From: UBA7445 sp042096455
GTDB lineage: Bacteria; Verrucomicrobiota; Verrucomicrobiia; Opitutales; Coraliomargaritaceae
DNA: 54,684 nt
Direction of reading: 5' to 3'
NCBI GenBank assembly: GCA_042096455.1
Contig: JBELLU010000004.1
Span: forward strand, 1-54,684
The position numbers and the translations under genes were made by a program. The notes under the pieces were generated by a model that was given only the letters and a program-made list of their open reading frames with translations, ran no database searches and was not told the DNA's origin. Below are positions 1-8,137 of the stretch, one piece after another (position 1 is the stretch's first letter; the number at the start of each line of letters is the position of its first letter).

Positions 1-530
1 GAAATTTACAAGACCAAGTTACAAGTTCCACCATTACTCAAAGCGGCGTAAGCCTAACGGTAGCCTCCCAAGATCGGTGGTATAGCACACTTTTTGGGCG
101 TCCTGAAGGATTAGCCGTATTTGCTGATGGTCTTTCGGTTTTATATCCACAAACGATTTATCCCACCATGACAATGACCTTTAGCGAAGATGTAACCATT
201 ACAAGTTTTACCTTAACAAACACTATTTATAGCGGTGGATATGGTGATAGCGGTAATCAAATCTCCTTATTCGACGGCGTAACGACGCAAATAATCGAAG
301 TGAACAATGACCGAAGTTATGGAGAGGTAATTACTCTTGCAACACCCATCAATTTGGCAGCAAATCAAGCATTATCGCTGAGAGCGATCACACCCTTTGG
401 TTCCAATATTAATAATGTAAGATTTTCTCATCTTCATGTTACCGCAGTACCGGAGCCATCAATCTACGCCCTTCTTGTGGGCAGTATAGTGCTTATAGGA
501 GTGGCCATTCGCCGAAAGCACCGCAAATAA
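1..530 (+). CDS. PEP-CTERM sorting domain protein, 3' part (5' end outside window)
   Basis: The frame is open from base 3 to the stop at 528-530, so only the C-terminal part of about 175 residues is visible; the internal ATG at 168 is not the true start. The last 28 residues carry the PEP-CTERM signal: a VPEPS motif, a hydrophobic segment of about 18 residues, and the basic end RRKHRK. Known of the family: such proteins are exported and processed by an exosortase, and are often linked to extracellular polysaccharide. The visible upstream part is Ser/Thr-rich and beta-like with no domain I recognise. No exosortase gene is in the window. Its end faces the ftsB-like gene. Confidence 0.85.
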   Translation, partial: NLQDQVTSSTITQSGVSLTVASQDRWYSTLFGRPEGLAVFADGLSVLYPQTIYPTMTMTFSEDVTITSFTLTNTIYSGGYGDSGNQISLFDGVTTQIIEVNNDRSYGEVITLATPINLAANQALSLRAITPFGSNINNVRFSHLHVTAVPEPSIYALLVGSIVLIGVAIRRKHRK

Positions 531-539
531 AGTGCTTTT
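515..539 (+). terminator. possible terminator after the PEP-CTERM gene
   Basis: A 7-bp inverted repeat (AAAGCAC at 515-521, GTGCTTT at 532-538) with a 10-base loop spans the stop codon and runs into a short T tract. It lies between two convergent genes. The T run is short, so this is a weak call. Confidence 0.35.
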
Positions 540-869
540 CTACTCCGGCGTAAAACGAAAGATGATCTCATCGGGGCGGGTGTAACCGAGGCGCTCCCGA
601 GCGACCCGTTCAAGAAATTCCGGGTCTTCCAGTAATTGACTCAGATACATTTCCTTTTGAATGAATTCCTGCTCGGCCTGCTTGAGCTTTGTCTGGAGGC
701 GAAGCTCGCGTTCATTGAATTGTTTCAACTCGCGCTGCGTCTGCAAAATGATGCTGCCAAAGAAAAAGACCAAGATCAGGAAAGCAGCCGCCAACATCAA
801 CAGCACCGCATTCGCGGGGCTCAGGGGCTTCTTTCTTTTTCCGAACATGCCAGCAGAATAGCCGAGCAT
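540..869 (-). CDS. FtsB/DivIC-like septum formation initiator
   Basis: A 109-residue bitopic membrane protein with the layout of the FtsB/DivIC family: a short basic cytoplasmic end (GKRKKP, residues 9-14), one membrane helix at about 19-41, a coiled coil rich in Gln/Glu/Lys at about 42-75, and a small C-terminal part with the family-like ARERLGYTRPDE. The family bridges early and late cell-division proteins with FtsL and FtsQ. The start could be the ATG at 869 or the one at 848, which gives the more typical short N-terminus. It lies 45 bases after icd on the same strand, so it is probably in that operon. The family is clear; whether FtsB or DivIC is a naming matter. Confidence 0.85.
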   Translation of the reverse strand: MLGYSAGMFGKRKKPLSPANAVLLMLAAAFLILVFFFGSIILQTQRELKQFNERELRLQTKLKQAEQEFIQKEMYLSQLLEDPEFLERVARERLGYTRPDEIIFRFTPE

Positions 870-914
870 GGTCGCTTGGAAAGCAAGAAGCGTCGCCGGT
901 CCGGCAGCGGTTTA

Positions 915-3140
915 TTAGAGGGCGTCGAGGGCGGCGTTAAAGATTTTGCTGGGTCGCATCGCGGCGGCGGCGCGGGCCGCGTCGGGCCGGTAGTATCCGC
1001 CGATGTCCATCGCTGCGCCCTGGGCCTCGTTGAGTTCCGCGACGATGGCGTCCTCAGAAGCGGCGAGTTGCGCGGCGAGGGGTGCGAAGCGGGCCTGCAG
1101 TTCGGAATCCTCGCTTTGCGCGGCGAGGGCCTGCGCCCAATAAAGGGTCAGGTAGAAATGACTGCCCCGGTTATCGAGTTCACCGACCTTGCGGGAGGGG
1201 GATTTGTTCGTTTCGAGGAATTGCGCGGTGGCGGCATCGAGGCTTTTGGCAAGCACCGCGGCCTTGGGATTTGCATGCACCGTTGCGAGGTGCTCGAGGG
1301 AAACCCCGAGCGCGAGGAATTCCCCGAGGGAATCCCAGCGGAGGTGATTTTCCTTCTCGAATTGTTGTACGTGCTTGGGCGCGGAACCACCCGCTCCGGT
1401 TTCAAAGAGGCCCCCGCCGTTCATGAGCGGGACAATCGAGAGCATCTTGGCGCTGGTGCCGAGTTCGAGAATTGGGAACAGGTCGGTGAGGTAATCGCGG
1501 AGGACGTTGCCGGTGACCGAGATGGTGTCTTCCCCCGCCTTGGCGCGCTGAAGGGATAGACGGGTCGCCTCGACGGGCGAAAGAATGCGGAGGTCGAGCC
1601 CCTCGGTGTCGTGATCCTTGAGGTAGGTCTCGACCTTGGCGATGAGTTGGGCATCGTGGGCGCGGGCGGGATTGAGCCAGAAAATCGCGGGGGAAGCGGT
1701 GGCGCGGGCGCGGTTGACCGCGAGCTTGACCCAGTCGCGGATCGGGGCGTCCTTTACCTGACAGGCGCGCCAGATGTCGCCCGCTTCGACGCTATGACGC
1801 AGCAGGACTTCACCGGAGGCGTTCACGATGCGGACTTCGCCGTCGTGCGGAATCTCAAAGGTCTTATCGTGCGAGCCGTATTCCTCCGCCTTTTGCGCCA
1901 TGAGCCCGACGTTTGCGACGCTCCCCATCGTGGCGGGATCAAAGGCGCCGTTCTCCTTACAGAAGGCAATGGTCTCGGCATAGACCCCCGCATAGCAACG
2001 GTCGGGGATGATGAAGTTGGTGTCCTGTTGTTGTCCGTCCTTGTTCCACATTTGCCCGGAGGTGCGAATTGCGGCGGGCATGGAGGCGTCAATAATGACA
2101 TCGCTCGGGACATGCAGATTGGTGATACCCCGGTCGGAATCGACCATCGCGAGGTCGGGCTGCTCCGCGTAAACGGCAGCGAGGTCTGTCTCGATCGCGG
2201 CCTTTTGATCGGCGGGGAGGGTCTCAATTTTGGCGAGGAGGTCGCCGAGGCCGTTGTTGGGGTCCACCCCCAGAGCGGCGAGTGCCTCGGCGTGTTTTTC
2301 AAAGACGGATCCAAAAAAGACCGTGACGGCGTGTCCGAAAATGATGGGGTCGGAAACCTTCATCATAGTCGCCTTCATGTGGAGGGAAAAGAGGGTTCCT
2401 GCTTCGCGGGTGGCTTCGATTTCGGCGGCGAGGAATGAACGGAGCGCCTTGGCACTCATAAAGGTGGCGTCGAGGATCTCCCCTGCCTGAAGTTCGAGGC
2501 CGTCTTTCAGGGTGGTGGTGGAGCCGTCGGCGGCGTGGAGTTCGATGCGGGCGGTGGTGACTTCGGGGAGGGTCAGGGATTGTTCGTTCGCAAAGAAATC
2601 CTGCGCGGGCATACTGGCGACCTGCGATTTGGAATCGGCGCTCCACGCTCCCATGCGGTGCGGGTGGTTGCGGGCGTATTGCTTGACTGCGGGGGCACAG
2701 CGGCGGTCGGAGTTCCCCTCGCGGAGAACCGGGTTCACGGCGCTGCCTTTGATTTTATCGTAGCGTGCCTTGATGGCGCGTTCGTCCTCGGTGCGGGCTT
2801 CCTCGGGGTAATCCGGCAAGGCGAAACCCTGGGACTGGAGTTCTTTAATACATGCCTGCATTTGCGGAATGGAGGCTGAAATATTGGGCAGCTTGATGAT
2901 GTTGGCATCCGGTTTTTTGGCGAGCTCTCCGAGTTCCGCGAGGGCATCCGGTATGACCTGATGGGCTTCGAGGCAATCTGCGAAATTTGCGAGGATGCGA
3001 CCCGCGAGGGAGATGTCGCGGGTTTCGACCGCGACCCCCGCCGCAGTGGCGAAGCGCTCGATGACCGGAAGCAGTGAATGGGTGGCAAGGGCGGGTGCCT
3101 CGTCCGTGATGGTGTATAGGATTTTTGCGTTCTTACTCAT
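915..3140 (-). CDS. icd: monomeric NADP-dependent isocitrate dehydrogenase
   Basis: 741 residues, the usual length of the monomeric (type II) NADP-isocitrate dehydrogenase and far longer than the dimeric enzyme. It oxidises isocitrate to 2-oxoglutarate and CO2 in the cytosolic TCA cycle, making NADPH. The substrate-site segment is present: NPVLREGNSDRR at about 136-147, followed by YARNHPHRMGAW and SADSKSQV at about 155-174. The start is the ATG at 3140 (MSKNAKILYTITDEAP, the usual N-terminus). It lies 13 bases downstream of the aminotransferase, so the two are probably co-transcribed, linking 2-oxoglutarate supply to transamination. There is no Shine-Dalgarno sequence before the start. Confidence 0.95.
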   Translation of the reverse strand: MSKNAKILYTITDEAPALATHSLLPVIERFATAAGVAVETRDISLAGRILANFADCLEAHQVIPDALAELGELAKKPDANIIKLPNISASIPQMQACIKELQSQGFALPDYPEEARTEDERAIKARYDKIKGSAVNPVLREGNSDRRCAPAVKQYARNHPHRMGAWSADSKSQVASMPAQDFFANEQSLTLPEVTTARIELHAADGSTTTLKDGLELQAGEILDATFMSAKALRSFLAAEIEATREAGTLFSLHMKATMMKVSDPIIFGHAVTVFFGSVFEKHAEALAALGVDPNNGLGDLLAKIETLPADQKAAIETDLAAVYAEQPDLAMVDSDRGITNLHVPSDVIIDASMPAAIRTSGQMWNKDGQQQDTNFIIPDRCYAGVYAETIAFCKENGAFDPATMGSVANVGLMAQKAEEYGSHDKTFEIPHDGEVRIVNASGEVLLRHSVEAGDIWRACQVKDAPIRDWVKLAVNRARATASPAIFWLNPARAHDAQLIAKVETYLKDHDTEGLDLRILSPVEATRLSLQRAKAGEDTISVTGNVLRDYLTDLFPILELGTSAKMLSIVPLMNGGGLFETGAGGSAPKHVQQFEKENHLRWDSLGEFLALGVSLEHLATVHANPKAAVLAKSLDAATAQFLETNKSPSRKVGELDNRGSHFYLTLYWAQALAAQSEDSELQARFAPLAAQLAASEDAIVAELNEAQGAAMDIGGYYRPDAARAAAAMRPSKIFNAALDAL

Positions 3141-3153
3141 GGCGGAAATTCAA

Positions 3154-4347
3154 CTAACGGTTCGCGCAGAAACGAGTCAATCGTTCCAGGCCCTTTTCGA
3201 TTACTTCGTCGGAAGTCGCGTAACTGAGACGCATGTAGCCCGGCGCGCCGAAACCCTCCCCGGGAACGACCGCGACTTTTTCGATTTCAAGGAGTTCCGT
3301 GGCAAAGTCTGCGGCGCTCATTCCGAGGGCTTCCATCTTGGGAAAAAGATAAAAGGCTCCCTCGGCGCGGGCGCATTCCAACCCGTCAATCGCGCGCAAA
3401 CCTTCAAGGAGTCGGAGGCGGCGGCGGTCAAAGACTTCCAGCATCCCGGAAATCGCGGTTTTTGAGGCATCCCAATTTTGCATCGCGGCGAGGGCACCGT
3501 ATTGCGCAAAGGTGGTCGCGTTGGAACTGGTCTGGCTTTGGAGACTCGCAACCGCTTTGGCGACCTGCGGGTTTGCCACCAAGGTCCCGAGACGCCAACC
3601 CGTCATGGAAAAGGTCTTACTGAAACCCGCGACCGTAATAGTGGCGGCGGCGGCTTCCTTTGAAAAAGACGCAGGGCTTAGATGCTGCACGCCATCGTAG
3701 AGCAGGTATTCATAAATTTCATCGGACATTATATATATGCCGGCTTCGAGCGCGACCTCGACGAGGGCCGCCAGTTCCGCCCCGGTATAGATCGCTCCGG
3801 TGGGATTGGAGGGACTGTTGATTATCAACATGCGGGTGCGGGGGGTGATCGCCTCGCGCAGTTGTTCCGGCGTAATCTTAAAACCGCGCTCGTGACCTGC
3901 GAATACAACCTTGGGAGTGCCGCCCGCGAGCTTCACCATCTCCGGGTAGCTCACCCAATACGGTGCCGGGATAATGACCTCGTCCCCCGGGCTGATCGTT
4001 GCGAGTATTGCGAGGTAACAGGAGAATTTCCCGCCGGGACTGACGATAACCTGACTGGGCTCCACTCCCTCGATGCCATTCTCGTTGCGGTATTTTTCGG
4101 CGAGGGCGGCACGAAGGTCGGGAATACCGGGCGCGGGGGCATATTTTGTTTTGCCATCCGCGAGGGCTTGGGAGCAGGCCGCCTTGATAAATTCCGGGGT
4201 ATCGAAATCGGGCTCACCGGCACCGAATCCGCAGACGTCTTCCCCGGCGGCCTTGAGAGCTTTCGCTTTGGCATCGACCGCCAGCGTGGGTGAGGGCGCT
4301 ACATTGCGTGCCCATGAAGAGAGGGGGAGTGAGTTTGTTTCAGTCAT
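3154..4347 (-). CDS. aspartate/aromatic-type PLP aminotransferase (class I)
   Basis: 397 residues, a full-length fold-type I aminotransferase of the AspB/AspC-like Ib subgroup. It moves an amino group between an amino acid, probably aspartate or an aromatic one, and 2-oxoglutarate. Visible motifs are FGAGEPDFDTP at 41-51, NPTG at 181-184, SDEIY at 208-212, the PLP lysine K244 in GFSKTFSMTGWRLG, and the carboxylate-binding Arg in YMRLSY near the C-terminus. The start fits the family. It is odd because the T tract of a strong terminator hairpin (4348-4403) touches the ATG, leaving no room for a ribosome-binding site. icd follows after 13 bases. Substrate specificity cannot be read from sequence. 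Confidence 0.93.
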   Translation of the reverse strand: MTETNSLPLSSWARNVAPSPTLAVDAKAKALKAAGEDVCGFGAGEPDFDTPEFIKAACSQALADGKTKYAPAPGIPDLRAALAEKYRNENGIEGVEPSQVIVSPGGKFSCYLAILATISPGDEVIIPAPYWVSYPEMVKLAGGTPKVVFAGHERGFKITPEQLREAITPRTRMLIINSPSNPTGAIYTGAELAALVEVALEAGIYIMSDEIYEYLLYDGVQHLSPASFSKEAAAATITVAGFSKTFSMTGWRLGTLVANPQVAKAVASLQSQTSSNATTFAQYGALAAMQNWDASKTAISGMLEVFDRRRLRLLEGLRAIDGLECARAEGAFYLFPKMEALGMSAADFATELLEIEKVAVVPGEGFGAPGYMRLSYATSDEVIEKGLERLTRFCANR

Positions 4348-4403
4348 AAAAATAAAAAGCGCTCCCGGTAAGCGTCGTTCATAACGACAATACCGGAAGC
4401 GCT
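4348..4403 (-). terminator. strong intrinsic terminator/attenuator touching the aminotransferase start codon
   Basis: On the minus strand a 13-bp stem with one mismatch (arms 4391-4403 and 4358-4370) encloses a second 6-bp hairpin (arms 4383-4388 and 4374-4379, 3-base loop). The outer stem is followed at once by TTTTATTTTT (4357-4348) and then the ATG of the aminotransferase at 4347-4345. It should end transcription from the H1-like gene and may also control read-through into the aminotransferase. Confidence 0.8.
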
Positions 4404-4463
4404 GAGTGAAAACTTCTGTTTCGGCAAAAGCAAGCCTAGCCTAAGAAGGGAGTCCAGGACTCG

Positions 4464-5219
4464 TTACTTCTTACGAGCCTTGGTAGCTTTTTTAGCTGGT
4501 GCTTTTTTCACCGCTTTCTTCGCGGCTTTTTTAGCAGGTGCTTTTTTCTTAACCGCTTTCTTCACAGCTTTCTTGGCAGGTGCCTTCTTTTTAACTGCTT
4601 TTTTCACCACTTTCTTCGCGGCTTTTTTAGCAGGTGCCTTCTTCTTAACCGCTTTCTTCACGGTCTTCTTTTTGGCAGGCGCCTTCTTTTTAACTGCTTT
4701 TTTTACCGCCTTCTTTGCGGCTTTTTTGGCAGGTGCTTTTTTCTTAACCGCTTTCTTCACGGTTTTCTTTTTAGCAGCTTTTTTGGCAGGTGCCTTCTTT
4801 GCAGCTTTTTTTACGGCTTTCTTAACAGCCTTTTTCTTGGCTGGTGCTTTGCGGACTGCTTTCGCAGGCGCTTTTTTCTTGGTTACTTTTTTCTTAGGCA
4901 TAGTTTTTGTTTTGGGGTTAAAAGTAGGATCTACTTTGGAAATTTCCAACAAGGCTTCGCGAAGGATCTCACCTGCACTGAGCTTGTATTTGCGGCTCAA
5001 TTGCGTGAGGTGACTGCGTAATTCATTCGGCAGGCGGACTGATATTTGACGATGCTTTTTTGACCTTGCACTGAGCCGACCCGGATTAAAAACCGCCAGC
5101 GCTTCTCTTACAACTTCGCTGATTGATCGTGCTCCACTCTGTCGTTGGAGTTGCTGCAACTTGATTAATAAATCTTGGTGCAGATCAAAAGTTAAAGGGC
5201 TGGTCGCAACTTGCGTCAT
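4464..5219 (-). CDS. double ribbon-helix-helix protein with histone-H1-like Lys/Ala/Pro tail
   Basis: With the ATG at 5219 the protein has 251 residues; the frame extends to a TTG at 5267, but that TTG lies in a TTGACA sequence and adds only an unlike leader. The N-terminal 100 residues hold two ribbon-helix-helix-like units: one ending ISEVVREALAVF, and a second starting RQISVRLPNELRSHL and ending ILREALLEI. From the MPKKK at about residue 107 to the end, it is almost only K, A, P, V and T, with nine APAK units like eukaryotic H1 tails and bacterial AlgP/Hc1-type proteins. Inference: a nucleoid protein with sequence-selective DNA binding at one end and a disordered cationic tail. The tail-coding DNA (about 4470-4900) is itself a degenerate tandem repeat. 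An internal ATG at 4901 could give a tail-only form. Confidence 0.85.
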   Translation of the reverse strand: MTQVATSPLTFDLHQDLLIKLQQLQRQSGARSISEVVREALAVFNPGRLSARSKKHRQISVRLPNELRSHLTQLSRKYKLSAGEILREALLEISKVDPTFNPKTKTMPKKKVTKKKAPAKAVRKAPAKKKAVKKAVKKAAKKAPAKKAAKKKTVKKAVKKKAPAKKAAKKAVKKAVKKKAPAKKKTVKKAVKKKAPAKKAAKKVVKKAVKKKAPAKKAVKKAVKKKAPAKKAAKKAVKKAPAKKATKARKK

Positions 5220-5313
5220 AGAGTAGTTACGGAATAAAAGAAGTGACCGATGTAGCTGTATTGTCAATACATTTTAACACGCAAAAGTTCTTCACCTTGC
5301 GTTTAAAAAATAC

Positions 5314-6219
5314 TTACAGTTCGGTAAATTTTTCCGGCGCAAATTGAGGCGCCTTAATGTTTTTTTCTGTATCAAAAATTTGTATCGGTAATTCCAAATT
5401 CAGCACCGCTGCCGTCACGCGAAAACGGGTGCGCTCACCACTCGTTTGTTCGCCCAGAGTTATTCGTTTAACAATGTATTGCCCCTGCACCTTCTTGAAA
5501 CTTTCCACCTCAAAACGTGTGAGCGCCTCGCCCGATGTATCCAAAATTTCAATACGCATCAAAGCCCGGTATTCGCTGTCAAGACTCAGCCGCACGGCGT
5601 GGACCTGCGGCAGGTCAAGCCCCGCAGGCGGCTTCATGAGGAACTGGTGCGCGAGCCGCGTTCCAATCGCCTTGGGCCCCTCGTATTCATAGTCATCCCA
5701 GTATATAAACGGCATCAGGAGATCAAAGGGCCGGTAAAGCACGCCCTCAAAAAGCGGTTCCATGAGGGCCGTTGCATCGATTGGTTCAAAAATGCCATCC
5801 GTACCCTCGCGCGCCCAGGCCTGCTGCTGCCCGCCGTTTTGCACAATCCACTCCCTCGCGGCAGGGCGACCGCTTTCCTGATCCGTCACCCCGGGATCGA
5901 TCGCGAAACGACTGACGGGACCACTCTTATTCCATGAACCCCAGAGGGTTCCCCCGTAACGCATGGTCTTGCCACGGCGCGGCAGGTGTTCCAAAAGAAA
6001 CTTGAAGCTGTAGTCTCCCTGCAGACCCTGTGTGCGGAAACTTTCCAAAAAGGGATGCACCGCTTCCGGGGGGAGCGCCTCCGCAAAACGCGGACGCGCC
6101 CCATCTGCCACAGATTGATTCGCGGTCAGAATAAGCGCAAAAAAAAGACCTGTGATTAACCGGGTGTAATCGGTTGACCGCAGGATCTTTTGGGCAATGC
6201 GCTTATAAAAAGGAAACAT
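5314..6219 (-). CDS. LolA-like outer-membrane lipoprotein-sorting family protein (exported)
   Basis: 301 residues with an N-terminal hydrophobic export signal at about 19-39 (LITGLFFALILTANQSVADG). The mature part resembles the LolA-like 'outer membrane lipoprotein-sorting protein' family, which has an open beta-barrel for lipid or lipoprotein acyl chains. Visible features are LLEHLPRRGKTMRYGGTLWGSW, then PFDLLMPFIYWDDYEYEGP and HQFLMKPP in the middle. It starts at the stop of secG with a one-base overlap (TAATG), so the two are translationally coupled. The family call is moderately sure; cargo and function are not known. Confidence 0.65.
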   Translation of the reverse strand: MFPFYKRIAQKILRSTDYTRLITGLFFALILTANQSVADGARPRFAEALPPEAVHPFLESFRTQGLQGDYSFKFLLEHLPRRGKTMRYGGTLWGSWNKSGPVSRFAIDPGVTDQESGRPAAREWIVQNGGQQQAWAREGTDGIFEPIDATALMEPLFEGVLYRPFDLLMPFIYWDDYEYEGPKAIGTRLAHQFLMKPPAGLDLPQVHAVRLSLDSEYRALMRIEILDTSGEALTRFEVESFKKVQGQYIVKRITLGEQTSGERTRFRVTAAVLNLELPIQIFDTEKNIKAPQFAPEKFTEL

Positions 6220-6671
6220 TAAGGTTGTGAGGGGGCGCTGCCGGAATCGGTCTGCGCATCCACCTCCGCAGGCTCGCTTTCAAATAAATCGTCTGCGGTG
6301 CTAAGCTCGACCTCTGCGGGCACTGCCTCGGTCGGCGCGGGCGCTTCCTCGACGGGCGCGGCGGGTTCCGCTGCTTCAACCGGCGCTGCCAGAATGATCG
6401 GGTCAGTCGCTTCGAGTTTTTCGGTGGAATTGGCCTGAAACAAAAGAAAGAGCACCAGTGCCAGAATGAAAAAGACAATGATCGAATAGATGGTGGTCTT
6501 GGTAAGGACGTCGTTGGTGTCCGCCCCAAAGGCAGATTCCGCGGCGCCACCGCCGAGCGCTGCACCCATACCCCCACCCTGCCCGGTGCGCTGCATCAAG
6601 ACAATCAAGACCACGAAGCCCGAAGCGAGAAGGAGGAGTAAAATTAAAAGACTGATGAGAAGTTGAGTCAT
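6219..6671 (-). CDS. secG: preprotein translocase subunit SecG
   Basis: 150 residues. SecG is the small accessory subunit of the SecYEG channel in the inner membrane. Two membrane helices (about 3-25 and 55-80) flank a glycine-rich loop with the family pattern MQRTGQGGGMGAALGGG and the following AFGADTNDVLTKTT. The last 60 residues are an Ala/Pro/Glu-rich tail, longer than in the E. coli protein of about 110 residues and probably disordered. The start is the ATG at 6671. It is co-transcribed with the LolA-like gene after it. Confidence 0.92.
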   Translation of the reverse strand: MTQLLISLLILLLLLASGFVVLIVLMQRTGQGGGMGAALGGGAAESAFGADTNDVLTKTTIYSIIVFFILALVLFLLFQANSTEKLEATDPIILAAPVEAAEPAAPVEEAPAPTEAVPAEVELSTADDLFESEPAEVDAQTDSGSAPSQP

Positions 6672-6813
6672 GAGCTATGATTTTTTAGCAAAGTTAAGAC
6701 CATGGAGAGAGGAGCCTTGAATTCAAGCGAGAAATCAGGAAAGGAATCGAGCCTGAAATTCAATTTCGTTTTGACAGGGAGCCACACAGGAAGTTCTGTA
6801 TAGGGCTTTAATT

Positions 6814-7062
6814 ATGGAAACAATGATCTACCAGAAATTACTCGGCAAGGGGCAAATCGCTTTGGGCGTGGTGCTCTCCTTGGGCTTTTACGCCTACATG
6901 TGCAAAACACTGGTGCCTTATACTTTTTCACCGGACCCAGTGATTGCGCAGCTGCAGGCTTGTTTTGCGGCGGTTCCGGTTGCCACAACATTTTGGTTTT
7001 CAGTCAATATGTTTATGATCGTTCTGGCGGATCAGCGGAAGCAGAAGCAGGAAAATAAATAA
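6814..7062 (+). CDS. small two-helix membrane protein, unknown function
   Basis: 82 residues. I do not recognise the family. It has two hydrophobic stretches (about 14-34 and 51-72) separated by a short loop with Pro and Asp (PYTFSPDP), and a strongly charged end DQRKQKQENK. A good terminator follows at 7089-7112, which supports a real, independently transcribed gene. It lies between secG and tatC but on the other strand. A second ATG lies three codons in (6823). There is no clear ribosome-binding site. Confidence 0.65.
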   Translation: METMIYQKLLGKGQIALGVVLSLGFYAYMCKTLVPYTFSPDPVIAQLQACFAAVPVATTFWFSVNMFMIVLADQRKQKQENK

Positions 7063-7088
7063 AGCGAACGCACCTTGACTTTAAAAGC

Positions 7089-7112
7089 AGCGTCCTACGG
7101 GGCGCTTTTTTT
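7089..7112 (+). terminator. intrinsic terminator of the small membrane protein gene
   Basis: A 7-bp stem (AGCGTCC 7089-7095, GGGCGCT 7100-7106, one G-U pair) is closed by a TACG loop, the stable C(UACG)G tetraloop type, and followed by seven T. The T tract runs into the stop codon of tatC on the other strand. Confidence 0.75.
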
Positions 7113-7947
7113 ATGCCTGCGGACGGCGCGCCTCAATTCGTCCACCCACAAAGATGGCCAATTCGTAGAGGCTGTAGAGAATCGCAGTCGTCAGCGGAAG
7201 CGAGAGAAAGTCGCCCCCGGGGGTCAGGAATGCCGAGAAGATCATCATGCCGACAAGTACAACGCGGCGCAGGGACTTCAATTGTGCGGTCGCAAGGACT
7301 TGAATGAAGATCAGAATAACAAGGATGAGCGGGAATTGAAAGATGGCACCGGTGGCGAGGGAAAACCACACGACCATGTTATAGTATTCCGAAGCTGCCA
7401 GGAGCACTTGAAAGTCCATTAACTGATTAAACTTCACCGAGACCATGAGGGTGAGCGGCAGGATAAGAAAGAATGCGACCGCGACCCCAAAAAGGAACAG
7501 GATGAATGCGGCGAGGCAGGCCGGACGTATGACCTTGCGTTCACGCTCGGTGAGGCCCGGCGCCACAAAACAGGCGAGGAAATAAAGCACAAAGGGCATC
7601 GATAAAACCAACCCACCCAGGAGCGCGATCTGAATAAAGACCGAGAAGACGCCCATCGGTTTGTAGGTGATCAATTTTTGCGCGACCAAATCGGGCGAAC
7701 CATAGGCCTGAACCAAGGGCATCTGCAAAAAACCGCCGATTTTTGGCATCAATACCACCACCACGACCACTCCCAGCACAAAAGCCAGCAAACTGCGCGC
7801 TACCGTCCAGCGAAATTCCTCCATGTGCTCTAAAAAACTCATGGCGTCCGGTTCGTCCTCAGTCGGATCCAACTCATCCGGAAATAAATCTTCCGGAAAG
7901 TCATCCATTGATTCATCGGCTTCCGCCTCTGGGTCATCCTCACGCAT
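7111..7947 (-). CDS. tatC: twin-arginine translocase subunit TatC
   Basis: TatC is the receptor for folded, twin-arginine-signal proteins in the inner membrane. The protein shows the family start FLEHMEEFRWTVARSLLAF and six membrane helices, with the conserved periplasmic and cytoplasmic Pro/Glu-rich loops. The last helix is followed by GGRIEARRP. It has an unusual acidic N-terminal extension of about 35 residues rich in Asp, Glu and Pro. The start is uncertain: the frame is open to a TTG at 7983, and the ATG at 7947 is chosen as the first ATG. No tatA or tatB is nearby, so they must lie elsewhere. Confidence 0.92.
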   Translation of the reverse strand: MREDDPEAEADESMDDFPEDLFPDELDPTEDEPDAMSFLEHMEEFRWTVARSLLAFVLGVVVVVVLMPKIGGFLQMPLVQAYGSPDLVAQKLITYKPMGVFSVFIQIALLGGLVLSMPFVLYFLACFVAPGLTERERKVIRPACLAAFILFLFGVAVAFFLILPLTLMVSVKFNQLMDFQVLLAASEYYNMVVWFSLATGAIFQFPLILVILIFIQVLATAQLKSLRRVVLVGMMIFSAFLTPGGDFLSLPLTTAILYSLYELAIFVGGRIEARRPQA

Positions 7948-7997
7948 CGCACCATATAAGTTGGCATATCCCTGCTGAGGCAATCCATTATGCCAAG

Positions 7998-8026
7998 TTT
8001 ACCCGATGTGCCGGGTGTTTTATAAT
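7998..8026 (+). promoter_or_regulatory. possible sigma-70 promoter for the large pilin-like gene
   Basis: TTTACC (7998-8003) and TATAAT (8021-8026) are 17 bases apart. Transcription would start near 8033, about 30 bases before the frame opens at 8063. Seen by eye only. Confidence 0.4.
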
Positions 8027-8137
8027 AATTTACATTTTGGTTTTATATACCCATACTGGTAAATTATAAAAACGTTCAGACCGTTTCACTCGCAGCGAGG
8101 TTTTGCGATTGTAATCTGCCTGCTTCTAACGGGCCTG

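Noticed and set aside
636..1559. Long plus-strand frame of 307 codons opposite ftsB and icd
   Set aside because: It lies antisense to two well-recognised genes and its product is low-complexity; such shadows are expected from GC-rich codon bias.
1611..2438. Plus-strand frame of 275 codons inside icd
   Set aside because: Antisense to the conserved isocitrate dehydrogenase; no domain seen.
5262..5267. TTGACA as a -35 box, or as the TTG start, of the H1-like gene
   Set aside because: No -10 sequence lies at 16-18 bases, and the 16 residues it would add as a start do not look like part of the RHH domain. Left open as a possible promoter part but not listed.
6771..6804. TTGACA plus TATAGG before the small membrane protein gene
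   Set aside because: The spacer is 22 bases, too long for a sigma-70 promoter.
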